Source: JBBIPA01 sp963820495
GTDB taxonomy: Bacteria > Chloroflexota > Dehalococcoidia > GIF9 > UBA5629
Assembly: GCA_963820495.1 (NCBI GenBank)
Contig: CAWGAF010000001.1
Coordinates: 1,116,001 to 1,180,000 of the forward strand
Direction of reading: 5' to 3'
DNA length: 64,000 nucleotides
Below, piece after piece: positions 42,775 to 52,484 of the stretch. The notes under the pieces were generated by a model, which searched no databases, was not told where the DNA came from, and saw only the letters and a list, made by a program, of their open reading frames with translations. Position 1 is the stretch's first letter; the number at the start of each line of letters is the position of its first letter. The position numbers and the translations under genes are program-made.

Positions 42775-43617
42775 TTACATATGCCTACGACGGCTAACCC
42801 AGCGCACAAGGATACTGATACCCAGAACCAACAGTACTAGGAGAAACGAAGCGGCCCAGGCCTGCTGCTGCCAGTCCTGATAGGGCGACAGAGCATAGCG
42901 ATATATCAGCAGCGGCAATGCCCCAATCGGCTTGAGGAGACCCTGGAAGCCGAAGGTGCTGCCCAGTGCCGTGAAGATAAGGGGAGCTGTTTCCCCGGCA
43001 ATACGGGCCACAGCCAGCATGACCCCAGTTGCAATCCCCGTAAGGGCACCAGGTATGATAACTCCTACCACTGCCCGCCACCGTGTGATGCCCAGAGCTA
43101 AGGCGGCTTCGCGCATAGAATTCGGCACCAGGCGCAGTGACTCCTCGGCTGTCCGGGCGACAATAGGTATCATAATGATGGCCAGCGCCACGCCTGCCGA
43201 GAGCGCCGAGTAGGACTGCATTGGCCGCACCATGATTGCATAGGCAAAGACGCCGACTACGATGGAGGGCACACCAGCCAGAATGTCGGCAGCAAAGCGA
43301 ACCGCCGATGCCACTTTGGGATTGCCGAAGTCAGACAGGAAGACGCCTGCCATCAGACCAACTGGCAGGGCAATTATTGAAGCCAGAGCTACCAGAATGA
43401 GTGTGCCAATAATTTCATTGCCCATTCCCCCACCAAGCTCACCAGCAGGCTTGGCTGCTTGGGTAAGGAAGTCCAGATTGATATAGGCGATGCCGTGAGC
43501 CAGTGTGTAACCCAAGATTAATGCCAGCATCAGAATACCAACTCCGGCTGCAACACTGCTCAGGACGAGCATTAACTGGTTAAGCAATTTCCGTCGCCAG
43601 TAACCATGTTCCGACAT
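42775..43617 (-). CDS. pstA: Phosphate ABC transporter permease
   Basis: 280 aa with about six TM segments; N-terminal GGGMGNEIIGTLILVALAS and the EAA loop SLRLVPNSMREAALALGITRW typical of PstA. It begins four bases after the pstC stop and ends 27 bases before pstB. Confidence 0.95.
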   Translation of the reverse strand: MSEHGYWRRKLLNQLMLVLSSVAAGVGILMLALILGYTLAHGIAYINLDFLTQAAKPAGELGGGMGNEIIGTLILVALASIIALPVGLMAGVFLSDFGNPKVASAVRFAADILAGVPSIVVGVFAYAIMVRPMQSYSALSAGVALAIIMIPIVARTAEESLRLVPNSMREAALALGITRWRAVVGVIIPGALTGIATGVMLAVARIAGETAPLIFTALGSTFGFQGLLKPIGALPLLIYRYALSPYQDWQQQAWAASFLLVLLVLGISILVRWVSRRRHM

Positions 43618-43621
43618 CGGG

Positions 43622-44602
43622 CTATTCCTTCGCCTCTTTCACTGTTGTCAAGCGCCACACCAGCAGGCGGGCGACCACGTTTACTAATAGCGTCACCGCA
43701 AAAAGTACTAGGGCTAGTTCCACGAGGCTACCAATAAAGACATCACCAGTGGCCTCGCTGAACTCGCTGGCTATTTTACTGGCAATGGTAGCACCCGGAG
43801 AAAAGAGCGAGGCAGTTAAGGCATAGGCATTACCGATAACCATGGTCACCGCCATAGTCTCGCCCAGAGCCCGACCCAGCCCCAGAATTACCGCTCCAAC
43901 CAAACCTGAACGGCAATAAGGGAGGACCGCTTGGCGAATCATCTCCCACCGCGTGGCCCCGAGGGCAAGCATGGCCTCACGCTGGCTGCTGGGGACAGCC
44001 CGCATGACGTCCCGGCTCATGGCCGTGATTATTGGTATCACCATGATAGCAAGAATGATACCCGCAGCCAGAAAGCCGACACCGAAGGGTGGCCCCTGGA
44101 AAAAAGGTAAAATGCCCAGATTTGTACCCAGCCAACTCTCAATTGGAGTTCTTACGAAAGGTACCAGGACAAATAGTCCCCACAGACCGATTATTACACT
44201 GGGTATTGCCGCCAGCATCTCGATGAGGAAGGAGGCGGGCCCGCTTATCCATGAAGGCGCAAGCTCTACCAGGAAGACGGCCGCCCCAAGACTTATGGGC
44301 AGAGCAATCAAAATGCCGATGGCCGAGCTCAGCAGTGTCCCGTAGACGGCAGGCAGAGCGCCAAATGACTCCGTGACTGGGTCCCAGGAAAGGCTGCTAA
44401 TAAAGGCTAGCCCGAATTTGCGAATGGCGGGTATGGCATCAACATTGAGAATGACCATCATTCCTACCAGTATGCCGACCACGACCACAGCAAAGACCAG
44501 GGTTAGATTAGAAAATATTCTATCGCCGAAACGTGTATTTCGACTGGATATCGAGCCCCTCGCCTGTTTTTTAAATATTATCTCCGGTATTGCCGCCTTC
44601 AT
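43622..44602 (-). CDS. pstC: Phosphate ABC transporter permease
   Basis: 326 aa from the ATG at 44602 (GGGAG ten bases upstream); a TTG at 44635 would add 11 residues but lies at the foot of a large hairpin. About six TM segments and the EAA loop AVPSSQREAMLALGATRWEM. It forms the membrane channel with PstA. Confidence 0.92.
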   Translation of the reverse strand: MKAAIPEIIFKKQARGSISSRNTRFGDRIFSNLTLVFAVVVVGILVGMMVILNVDAIPAIRKFGLAFISSLSWDPVTESFGALPAVYGTLLSSAIGILIALPISLGAAVFLVELAPSWISGPASFLIEMLAAIPSVIIGLWGLFVLVPFVRTPIESWLGTNLGILPFFQGPPFGVGFLAAGIILAIMVIPIITAMSRDVMRAVPSSQREAMLALGATRWEMIRQAVLPYCRSGLVGAVILGLGRALGETMAVTMVIGNAYALTASLFSPGATIASKIASEFSEATGDVFIGSLVELALVLFAVTLLVNVVARLLVWRLTTVKEAKE

Positions 44603-44635
44603 TTTCCTCAAGCTCCCTCTGTTAACAGGCACCAA

Positions 44636-44676
44636 ATGGTAAATACAGGTAGAGTGAAACTGCCTGTATTTACCAT
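44636..44676 (-). other. Long hairpin between pstS and pstC
   Basis: A 14-bp perfect stem ATGGTAAATACAGG / CCTGTATTTACCAT with a 13-base loop. It has no T-tract on the transcribed strand, so it may protect pstS mRNA 3' ends and lower pstC expression. That role is inferred. Confidence 0.6.
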
Positions 44677-44717
44677 TGCGTTTGCTGAACTTTCTAATAA
44701 CTGAGCAGCACTAATCC

Positions 44718-45830
44718 CTAGTACTTTATGGACAATATCTCATTCTCCGCTTTGGTTACGGCCATGCTTGATAGGGGTGCGTAATCGAGCGGAGTCGTGT
44801 ACTGTTGACCATCGTGTATCGCCCACTGGAGTAATTTCACCAGGGTCTCTCCCTTGACCTTGTCCTTCTGGTTGACAAACGCCAGTATCCAGGTGAAACC
44901 ACAAATCGGGTAAGCATCTGGGTTGGACGAGTTGGTAATCATGACCTTCATATCGTCAGGTAAGGTTATACCCTCGGCGGCCTTAGTGGTTGCCGCCAGT
45001 GATGGCTCCAGGTATTTACCACTCTGATTTTTGAGCTGCGCCCAGGCTATTTTGTTCTGCTTGGCATAAGCCAGCTCAACATAGCCGATGGTGCCGGCTA
45101 CCTGCTGTACCTGACCAGCGACCCCAGCATTACCCTGACCGCCAATATCGCCCGGCCAGTTAACCGAAGTTGCATTGCCTACTTTGGCCTTCCATTCATC
45201 GCTTATCTTGGACAGGTAATTGGTGAAGATAAAGGTAGTGCCAGAACCATCTGATCGATGCACGACGGCTATTGCTTCATCAGGTAGGTTCAGACCTGAA
45301 TTGATGGCAGTTATTCTTGGGTCGTTCCACTTGGTTATCTTCTTCAAGTAGATATCAGCCAGGACATCACCGGTAAGCTTGAGCTTCTGACCTGAGCCGA
45401 TGCCTGCCAGATTATAGACAATGGCCACTGCGCCGCTGGTCATGGGTATGTGCAGGATGGGGCCACCCGCCACCTCCGCCTTGGACTGCTGTTCTGCGGT
45501 CATAATACCATCGCTGGCACCAAAGTCAACCGTACCTGCCGTAATTTGGCTGATGCCGCCTCCAGAGCCGATAGCCTGATAGTTTACCTTTACCCTGGTG
45601 ATTTTGTTATACTCATCAAACCACTTAGTATAGAGGGGGTTGGGGAAGGTAGCACCGGCACCATTCAGACTTATGGGTTGTGATGGCGTGGGAGATGGAG
45701 ATGGAGTTGCAGTGGAGGATGGCGATGATGCCGGGGTTGCTTGAGAACACCCGACCATAGCCAGAGCAATTACCAGCGCAACAACAAATAGTAGCGCTAA
45801 CCTTGCGCTCACTTTTTTGAACATTGACAT
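44718..45830 (-). CDS. pstS: Phosphate-binding lipoprotein
   Basis: 370 aa. Lipoprotein signal LIALAMVGC, then a Ser/Thr/Pro linker, then the PstS fold starting SLNGAGATFPNPLYTKW, with VNYQAIGSGGGISQI, VDFGASDGIM and HRSDGSGTTFIFTNYL for phosphate binding. AAGGAG six bases before the ATG. A clear Pho box lies upstream, and it is the first of the transporter genes. Confidence 0.95.
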   Translation of the reverse strand: MSMFKKVSARLALLFVVALVIALAMVGCSQATPASSPSSTATPSPSPTPSQPISLNGAGATFPNPLYTKWFDEYNKITRVKVNYQAIGSGGGISQITAGTVDFGASDGIMTAEQQSKAEVAGGPILHIPMTSGAVAIVYNLAGIGSGQKLKLTGDVLADIYLKKITKWNDPRITAINSGLNLPDEAIAVVHRSDGSGTTFIFTNYLSKISDEWKAKVGNATSVNWPGDIGGQGNAGVAGQVQQVAGTIGYVELAYAKQNKIAWAQLKNQSGKYLEPSLAATTKAAEGITLPDDMKVMITNSSNPDAYPICGFTWILAFVNQKDKVKGETLVKLLQWAIHDGQQYTTPLDYAPLSSMAVTKAENEILSIKY

Positions 45831-45877
45831 TCTTTCTCCTTTACTTATGTTTCTTAATCTATAAACATAATAAAGGA

Positions 45878-45921
45878 CTAACTTTAAGGTCGGTTTAAGG
45901 ATTTGTTAAAGATTTGTTAAA
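45878..45921 (-). promoter_or_regulatory. Pho box of the pst operon
   Basis: Four 11-base direct repeats. On the minus strand they read TTTAACAAATC, TTTAACAAATC, CTTAAACCGAC and CTTAAAGTTAG. A TATTAT suited to a -10 lies about ten bases further on. PhoB/PhoP boxes of this spacing are established in other bacteria; binding here is inferred. Confidence 0.75.
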
Positions 45922-45937
45922 TTTGGCGATTTGACTA

Positions 45938-47692
45938 TTAGAGGTTTGTATTGAGAGGGAGGCTAAAGCTGAAAGTAGACCCCTTGCCTTCTTCGCTCTG
46001 AGCCCAGATAGCGCCACCATGAGCTTGAATGGTATGTTTGGCAATAGCTAATCCCAGTCCACTTCCTCCTGAAGAACGAGCTCTATCGGCTTTGTAGAAG
46101 CGCTCAAATACATGAGGCAAGTCCTCTTTGGCAATCCCCACCCCTGTGTCAGCGATACTTACTACAGCCGAATTTTCATTAGATTTGGTAGTAACTGTCA
46201 CACTTCCACCAGGGCGGTTAAACTTGATAGCATTGTGGACTAGATTAATAATGGTCTGCCTCATTCTATCCTTATCAATGTTCATGATTGGTAATTTGGC
46301 TTTTAGTTCAGAAGACAAAGTCACTTGCTCTCTTTCCGCCAGTGGACTCATCTTAATAAGGATGTCTTCAATAAGGAGATTAAGGTTTACCGGCTCCATT
46401 CTCAGCTCAGCTATGCCAGTTTCGATCCGAGATAATTCGGTTAGCTCAGATACAATTTGCGTTAGCCTGTCAACTTCACTCTCAATCCTGTTTAGAAAGT
46501 CCTTGGCTGCCTTCTTATCATCGATTGCGCCATCGTTCAAAGTATCTACCATTGCTTTGATTCCGGCTATAGGTGTCCTGAGTTCATGAGATACATTGCC
46601 AACCAGCTCCCTGCGCATCGTTTGTATGTTCTTAAGCTCAGTAAGGTCTTGAAATAAGAGGAGAATCATGTTTGGTTTACTATCAATAATCGGGATAGCG
46701 ATTGCCCTGAGGAAGTGCCTTGTTGTGATGGACTCAAACTGAGTAGCCTGCTCTTTACCAGCCTTCAGGCATTGTTTTGATAATGTATCGACCTCGTGGT
46801 CATGCACTACTTCTATCAGGGATTTTCCTATCACACTCTGCCCTTTGAAGTCGAAAAACTTTTCCGCGGCTTCATTAGTCAATAGAACTTTCCCTTCAAA
46901 ATCGGTCATTATGACGCCATCAGCCATATTTGCCAGAACACTGGCGAGTTTGTTTTTTTCGGTAGTAATCGTGTCTACCGTCTTATTAAGGTTTAGAGAC
47001 ATCTCATTAAAGGCGCGGGCGAGTTGTCCTACCTCGTCTCTTGTTGCTATTGTTGCTTTCTGACCCAGTTGTCCATCAGCGATTCTTTTTGCCGCTCTGG
47101 TTAATTCCCTGATAGGTTTGGTGGTTGCCTGGGCAATAAGACCAGCAGCCAGCATTGCTAACACCATGATGATAATCGTTGCTAAGATGATAGTAGTAGT
47201 TACCTGACCCACAGCCTTTTCCACGGCAGTCAGCGGAAGTGCTGCTCTGGCTATTCCCAATATTCTTCCCTGGTCTGATATGGGTACAGCAACGTACATC
47301 ATCTGTTGACTCAGAGTAGTGCTATAACGGATGCTGGTCCCAAGGCCGGAAGAAAGCGTGTCAATTACTTCAGGGCGATTGGCATGATTTTCCATAGTTG
47401 AAGGGTTTTCCTGGGAATCACCCAGGACTGTGCCATCCGGGGCAATAATGGTGATTCTGGCGTCTATTTGTTGCCCCAGATCCTTTGCGAAAATGTCCTG
47501 GCCACCGCCTTCATGGAAAAAGGGAAGAGTGGCTTCCGCCGTAATCTTAGCCTCCTCCTCCAGGTGAAAGCGCATATTGTCAATTTGAGAATTTCTAACA
47601 AAGTTTCCCAGATAAGCACCCAGAATTCCCATGCTCACCAGTATTAGAAGCATGAAAGGTACGGCAATTCGCCATTGGATGCTTCTGAACAA
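45938..47692 (-). CDS. phoR: Phosphate-sensing histidine kinase PhoR
   Basis: 584 aa. Two TM segments (about 10-28 and 160-185) flank an external domain, followed by HAMP, a PAS domain (ANMADGVIMTDFEGKVLL, about 255-330), HisKA with VSHELRTPIAG and HATPase with NLVHNAIKFNRPGG, ADTGVGI and GGSGLGLAIAKHTIQAHGG. The start is TTG at 47692, with GGAAGG from the end of phoB six bases upstream. It is coupled to phoB (two bases after the stop). Confidence 0.93.
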   Translation of the reverse strand: MFRSIQWRIAVPFMLLILVSMGILGAYLGNFVRNSQIDNMRFHLEEEAKITAEATLPFFHEGGGQDIFAKDLGQQIDARITIIAPDGTVLGDSQENPSTMENHANRPEVIDTLSSGLGTSIRYSTTLSQQMMYVAVPISDQGRILGIARAALPLTAVEKAVGQVTTTIILATIIIMVLAMLAAGLIAQATTKPIRELTRAAKRIADGQLGQKATIATRDEVGQLARAFNEMSLNLNKTVDTITTEKNKLASVLANMADGVIMTDFEGKVLLTNEAAEKFFDFKGQSVIGKSLIEVVHDHEVDTLSKQCLKAGKEQATQFESITTRHFLRAIAIPIIDSKPNMILLLFQDLTELKNIQTMRRELVGNVSHELRTPIAGIKAMVDTLNDGAIDDKKAAKDFLNRIESEVDRLTQIVSELTELSRIETGIAELRMEPVNLNLLIEDILIKMSPLAEREQVTLSSELKAKLPIMNIDKDRMRQTIINLVHNAIKFNRPGGSVTVTTKSNENSAVVSIADTGVGIAKEDLPHVFERFYKADRARSSGGSGLGLAIAKHTIQAHGGAIWAQSEEGKGSTFSFSLPLNTNL

Positions 47693-47694
47693 AT

Positions 47695-48384
47695 TTAACC
47701 TTCCATTTTATAACCAGCGCCCCGAACCGTGATGAGATGCCTGGGATTGCCAGGGTCGGCTTCTATTTTCCGCCTCAGCCAACGGATATGCACGTCCACG
47801 GTACGAGAATCGCCAGAATAGTCATAGCCCCATACCTTTTCCAAAAGCTTTTCGCGACTGAATACCAGTCCTCTATTTCTGGCCAGAAAGGCAAGTAAAT
47901 CGAACTCTTTTGGTGTTAGTTCTAAAGCTGACCCCTTGAGTGATGCCAGATGTCGATCAATATCGACTTCGATATCACCTATCTTGAGGTTTTTTTCTCC
48001 AGACGGTGGCAGTTCTGTTACCTGAGCTCGGCGGAGCATAGCTCTAATGCGGGCTAATAGCTCTCTCATGCTAAAAGGCTTGGTGACATAGTCGTCTGCT
48101 CCTAGTTCCAGCCCCACCACTTTATCGGTCTCATCGGTCTTGGCAGTAAGCATCAGTATCGGCACTGTTGTCTTCCTGCGGAGAATACGGCATACCTCAA
48201 AGCCACTTAACTTGGGTAGCATTACATCGAGGATAACCAGGTCTGGAATTCTATCTAGAGCGATTTCTAAACCTTGCTCACCATCGGCAGCCGTAAGCAC
48301 TTCATAATTCTCTCTTTGCAGGTTGTACTTGAGAGTCTCCAGCAGATTGGGGTCATCTTCAACAATGAGAATTTTATGAAACAT
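47695..48384 (-). CDS. phoB: Phosphate regulon response regulator PhoB
   Basis: 229 aa from the ATG at 48384, where the family N-terminus MFHKILIVEDD begins; the upstream ATG at 48420 would add 12 unrelated residues. Receiver with LVILDVMLPKLSG, MLTAKTDETDK and YVTKPFSMRE, then the OmpR-type winged helix (LTPKEFDLLAFL, DSRTVDVHIRWLRRKIE). It would bind the Pho boxes described above. Confidence 0.93.
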   Translation of the reverse strand: MFHKILIVEDDPNLLETLKYNLQRENYEVLTAADGEQGLEIALDRIPDLVILDVMLPKLSGFEVCRILRRKTTVPILMLTAKTDETDKVVGLELGADDYVTKPFSMRELLARIRAMLRRAQVTELPPSGEKNLKIGDIEVDIDRHLASLKGSALELTPKEFDLLAFLARNRGLVFSREKLLEKVWGYDYSGDSRTVDVHIRWLRRKIEADPGNPRHLITVRGAGYKMEG

Positions 48385-48555
48385 AGTAGTTTCTTCACCT
48401 AGTATAAAGCCAGGAAACATATGCTATCAAGTAGGCAAAGTTTTGGTATTATGCAGATACTCCTTCACCCTCATCGCTTATAGGTTGGAATTTTCAAAGG
48501 ATGTACCGTATGGTGTATTATATTGCGGCTATACTTGAAGTGATATAATGAGGCC

Positions 48556-48672
48556 GCTGAAAAAGAGGTGCAGTCCACCTGAGGTGGATGCCGAGGGTCT
48601 GGGGGTGCCCCCCAGATTTTAGAAATCCCCCAAGACTGGGGGATGAAGAGGGTTGAAAATAATACTTTACAG
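48556..48672. repeat. MITE-like dispersed repeat, copy 3
   Basis: Begins GCTGAAAAAG and shares GATGCCGAGGGTCTGGGGGT and CCCCCAAGACTGGGGGAT with copies 1 and 2; the right end is decayed (CTTTACAG). It separates phoB from the nitroreductase gene; a TATAAT at 48544-48549 sits at its left edge. The rest of the gap (48385-48555) shows no gene. Confidence 0.75.
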
Positions 48673-48715
48673 TTCTAGATGCAGTTCATTAAAAGTACCA
48701 CAGAAAGGAGAAAGA

Positions 48716-49273
48716 ATGGAAACACTAGAGGTAATTCACAAGAGAGCCAGTTTAAAATTACAGCTATCACGGCGCGAAATTGAACAGGAGAAAATCGACA
48801 AAATCCTGAATGCTGCCAGAGTAGCGCCATCGGCACGTAACAACCAGCCCTGGCGCTTCGTCGTGGTCAGGGACAGAAAGGTTATTGAAACTCTGGTAGA
48901 CAGGGCTTTCACTGAAGTGAACCGTGTTGCCAAGGAAGCGCCTGTAATTATAGCTGTCTGTGCTAATCCTGCCGACGACACAGTTATCAATGGCAAGGAA
49001 TACTATCTATTTGATTTAGGCTTAGCTGTAGAAAACATGGTATTAGCTGCCACCGATATTGGCTTGGTAACACATATAATGGCCGGTATAGATGAGGACG
49101 AGCTCAAGAAAGTACTGGGTATTCCGGCTCAGGTGAGGAGTGTAGTCTCTGTTATAGTCTCATATCCGCCTACTGGCTCATACGATGAAGCTGTTAAAGA
49201 CAGGTTGAGCCAAAGAACCAGGAAAAGTATTTCTGAGCTAGTCTACGCCAACAAATGGTCAATGCCCTTCTAA
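48716..49273 (+). CDS. Nitroreductase-family flavoprotein
   Basis: 185 aa from the ATG at 48716, six bases after AAGGAG; the open frame extends upstream into the repeat but is not coding there. FMN-binding signatures: N-terminal VIHKRASLK and AARVAPSARNNQPWRFVVV, central FDLGLAVENMVLAATDIGL. It probably reduces an organic substrate with NAD(P)H; the substrate is unknown. Confidence 0.9.
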   Translation: METLEVIHKRASLKLQLSRREIEQEKIDKILNAARVAPSARNNQPWRFVVVRDRKVIETLVDRAFTEVNRVAKEAPVIIAVCANPADDTVINGKEYYLFDLGLAVENMVLAATDIGLVTHIMAGIDEDELKKVLGIPAQVRSVVSVIVSYPPTGSYDEAVKDRLSQRTRKSISELVYANKWSMPF

Positions 49274-49610
49274 TCACATTGTGTAGGGCAGGGGCTAATG
49301 AAGCAAGCCATTCTGCACAATTCGTCACTTTGTTCGGTGATAAGGGTTAGCTATGTCCTGGCGCGCTAAAGCTACTTACCGTCTTTCAGCTGGCGTTTGA
49401 GCTATTCCTCTATGCCCCTGATTATGTCACTCGGCATTTTGGAATGGAATGCCAATAAAGAGGATATTGCCGACCTAAGAATTGATTACTAAGGGTAGGT
49501 TAAAGCCAGTCCGATAGACAATTTAACGGTTAAACAGAACAGGGAATGATTAGTCCCTTGTTTTATTTACACGAGATTGTACCTGGGCTAGTTTTGTGGC
49601 TAGATCATTT
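49274..49610. other. Intergenic region with possible gene remnant
   Basis: A 337-base gap between convergent genes. AACAGGGA / TCCCTTGTT with TTTTATTT (about 49538-49567) may act as a weak terminator. A short frame near 49421-49491 ends in KEDIADLRIDY, which could be the tail of a decayed gene, but I cannot name it. Confidence 0.3.
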
Positions 49611-50813
49611 CTATTCGATAACCTTGTGTCTCATGCGCTCCAACATTATGGTAAATACTAGGCCGACTATGCAAGCACCAGACATAGCATAGAACCCCGA
49701 GCTAAATGAGCCAGTAACATCCTTTAGCCAGCCCAGAAGATAAACAAAACAGACGCTGCCAATGTTGGCGAACAGGTTACAGATACCAGTGATAATGCCG
49801 GTATTATTCTTTCCGTATACATCAACAGGCATGGAAAAGAGCGGGCCGGTATAGAACTGCACAAAGAGTGCATTAATGGCAATAATGACCATTAGCAGAA
49901 TGAAGTCGTTAACATGGATTAGCAGGGCAGTAGTGATTGCCATTATGATGAGGGATAACCCCATGACAAAAGTGGGACTCTTTATTTTATCAGAGACAAA
50001 GCCACCAACTACATTTGAGGGTGTGATGATAATAGCACGTGCCGCCATTATGTAGCCTATCACCAGCAATGCGATGTTTTTGTCATCCGTAAACAGACTT
50101 GCCTTATCTAACAGCAGACTCGGCAGCCATAATGTAATACCTTGATATATTCCAAGCCGGATAAAATGGAGTATACCGAAAACCCACATGAGCCGATGTT
50201 GGAAAAGGTTCCCTATCTCAGATAGCTTTGCTGTTTGCTGTACAGCTGCCGTGGGAGGTTCTTTGCCGAAAAGAAGGAAAGCGGCTGAAAATAGTATTCC
50301 TATCGCTCCGAAGACGATGAAAGGGAAGCGCCAGTCGGCCCCATGGGCAAGTGAAGGCCCAATGCTAAAGATGAATACCTGGCCCATGAATATTCCTGCC
50401 TGAGATAAGCCCATCGCTGTGGCTCTGCGGTTTGGGCTAAACCAACTGGCTAAAAATGCCATGCTGGGGACGAATAACAGAGAACGGAAGAACCCTGACA
50501 TAGCCTGGTTGGCAACGCCCTGCCAATAATTGGTGATGAATCCGAAAATTAGACAGAATACTGTTGTGCCCAGTACTCCTGTAAAGAATATTTTCCTACT
50601 TCCAAAACGGTCAGCGAGGTAGCCTCCCGGTATCTGCATAGCAGCGTAGACAAACAATGATGCTGCCGAAAGTACCCCTCCCTCAGTAAATGATAGACCC
50701 AGCTCCTTGCGGATTTCGGGAAGAAAAAGGCCGATGCCACTCAGTGCCACGGTTTGGAAGCTCATGCAGAAGATAACCAATGCGATAGTGCTAATACGGT
50801 GTTTATTTTTCAT
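49611..50813 (-). CDS. Major facilitator superfamily transporter
   Basis: 400 aa with about 12 TM segments. MFS motif A-like GGYLADRFGSRK follows TM2 (near 75), and GFVSDKIKSPTF follows in the second half. ATG at 50813 is preferred to the TTG at 50819. The substrate cannot be inferred. Confidence 0.9.
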   Translation of the reverse strand: MKNKHRISTIALVIFCMSFQTVALSGIGLFLPEIRKELGLSFTEGGVLSAASLFVYAAMQIPGGYLADRFGSRKIFFTGVLGTTVFCLIFGFITNYWQGVANQAMSGFFRSLLFVPSMAFLASWFSPNRRATAMGLSQAGIFMGQVFIFSIGPSLAHGADWRFPFIVFGAIGILFSAAFLLFGKEPPTAAVQQTAKLSEIGNLFQHRLMWVFGILHFIRLGIYQGITLWLPSLLLDKASLFTDDKNIALLVIGYIMAARAIIITPSNVVGGFVSDKIKSPTFVMGLSLIIMAITTALLIHVNDFILLMVIIAINALFVQFYTGPLFSMPVDVYGKNNTGIITGICNLFANIGSVCFVYLLGWLKDVTGSFSSGFYAMSGACIVGLVFTIMLERMRHKVIE

Positions 50814-51096
50814 AAGCAATCAATGGCGTTTGGGTGAGACTAATTTCTTAGTCGGCAAGTATATCACAATATACTGCTGCACATTAAGACAGTGGTCAGC
50901 AAACCGCAAACTTAGTAGAACAAGTGGAGGCAAAGAGAAAGCAGCCGATGTATCAACCTAGTTCCGGCTTGACTTAAAAGGATATATAATACTTTAGGTA
51001 AATTTGTTTATCTCGAATTATTAATTTAATGTTTTCTAAAGCACAATCTGCCGATAGAAATTAGACTGAAGTGGAAATAAATTTGGTTTGGCTTGT

Positions 51097-52431
51097 ATGA
51101 TTTACAAACGGGTCATCGTTATTGGTGCCGGAGCCAGTGGCATGATGGCTGCTGGACGAGCTGCTGAATTAGGTGCCCATGTACTTCTCCTGGAAAAGAC
51201 CCGACGTCCTGGTAAGAAAATCCTTATCAGTGGTAAGATGCGTTGTAACCTTACCAATACGAAGGAGCTCGACAACTTTATTGCAATGTATGGTTCGAAC
51301 GGCCGTTTCCTTTTTAATGCCTTCAGTCAGTACTTCCGGGACAACTTGCTGGCATTTTTAAAGCGCTACGGAGTGGAGACCAAGACCGAAAGTGATGGGC
51401 GAATCTTTCCTGCGTCTGACGATGCTCGTGACATTGTCAGCGTCTTTCAGCGCTACCTGATTGACAATAGAGTTCAGATACAAACCTGTGCCCGTGTAAC
51501 TAATATACTTGTAGATAAAGGGTATGTAGCAGGTGTGCAATCTGAGTCAAAGACATACCTAGCAGGAGCGGTTATCCTAGCAACCGGTGGCGCTTCATAT
51601 CCAGATACCGGTTCTACTGGTGATGGTTATCGTATTGCGACTGCAGTTGGCCATACCATTACCCGGTTACGCCCGGCTCTAGTGCCTCTAGTTGTATTCG
51701 AGATTGAGCGCGCCAGGAGTATGCAGGGTGTTAGCCTGTGCCACGTACGCTTAACCGCATACCAATGTGTAGCTGACGATATTGAACTATCAATGATACC
51801 AACCAGAGACTCGGGAAAGGGCATAACTGATAGGCCCCCGCGTTTACCAGTTATAGAAAGTCGTACAGGTGATATGTTGATAACTCATTTCGGTATCGGT
51901 GGACCAATCACATTACAGATGAGTCTGGCTATAGTCAATGCCCTTGAGCATGGGCCAGCAAGTGTATCCATCGATCTCTATCCGGAGCTTAGTAATAATG
52001 AGCTGCGCGAGCAACTGAAGCGCGATTTTAACTGCTACAGCAAAAGAAGCTATCGTAACATTTTGAAGGAACTACTACCACAAAAATTGATAGAGCCTTT
52101 TGTTACGATGACTAGTGTACCACCTGACAAACGCTGTCATCAGATTACTTCTGAGGAGCGAGAGAGACTGCTGCGTTTACTTAAGTCACTCCGTTTTAAC
52201 ATCAAGGCTCCACTGTCGCTAGCCTCGGCTATGGTTACGGCTGGTGGTGTCTCACTCAAAGAAATCGACCCGCACACTATGGCCTCGCGCTTGGTGAATG
52301 GGCTGTATTTTTGTGGCGAGGTAATGGACATCGATGCTGATACTGGCGGTTACAATCTGCAGGCCGCATTCTCTACTGGCTATGTTGCTGGCGAGCATGC
52401 TGCTACCTTTGTCACTGGCCTTTCCCGTTAG
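51097..52431 (+). CDS. HI0933/YhiN-like NAD(P)/FAD-dependent oxidoreductase
   Basis: 444 aa. N-terminal FAD-binding GAGASGMMAAGRAAELG, then RPGKKILISGKMRCNLTN, GGASYPDTGSTGDGY and C-terminal LYFCGEVMDIDADTGGYNLQ, all characteristic of the HI0933 family, whose reaction is not established. ATG at 51097 fits the family start (YKRVIVIGAGASG); a TTG at 51088 is an alternative. The 283-base upstream gap holds nothing recognisable. It converges with maf. Confidence 0.9.
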   Translation: MIYKRVIVIGAGASGMMAAGRAAELGAHVLLLEKTRRPGKKILISGKMRCNLTNTKELDNFIAMYGSNGRFLFNAFSQYFRDNLLAFLKRYGVETKTESDGRIFPASDDARDIVSVFQRYLIDNRVQIQTCARVTNILVDKGYVAGVQSESKTYLAGAVILATGGASYPDTGSTGDGYRIATAVGHTITRLRPALVPLVVFEIERARSMQGVSLCHVRLTAYQCVADDIELSMIPTRDSGKGITDRPPRLPVIESRTGDMLITHFGIGGPITLQMSLAIVNALEHGPASVSIDLYPELSNNELREQLKRDFNCYSKRSYRNILKELLPQKLIEPFVTMTSVPPDKRCHQITSEERERLLRLLKSLRFNIKAPLSLASAMVTAGGVSLKEIDPHTMASRLVNGLYFCGEVMDIDADTGGYNLQAAFSTGYVAGEHAATFVTGLSR

Positions 52432-52484
52432 TTGGTTATTATCGAGAATTCCTACTGCTGTACCGCGTTAGAGTACACAATTTT

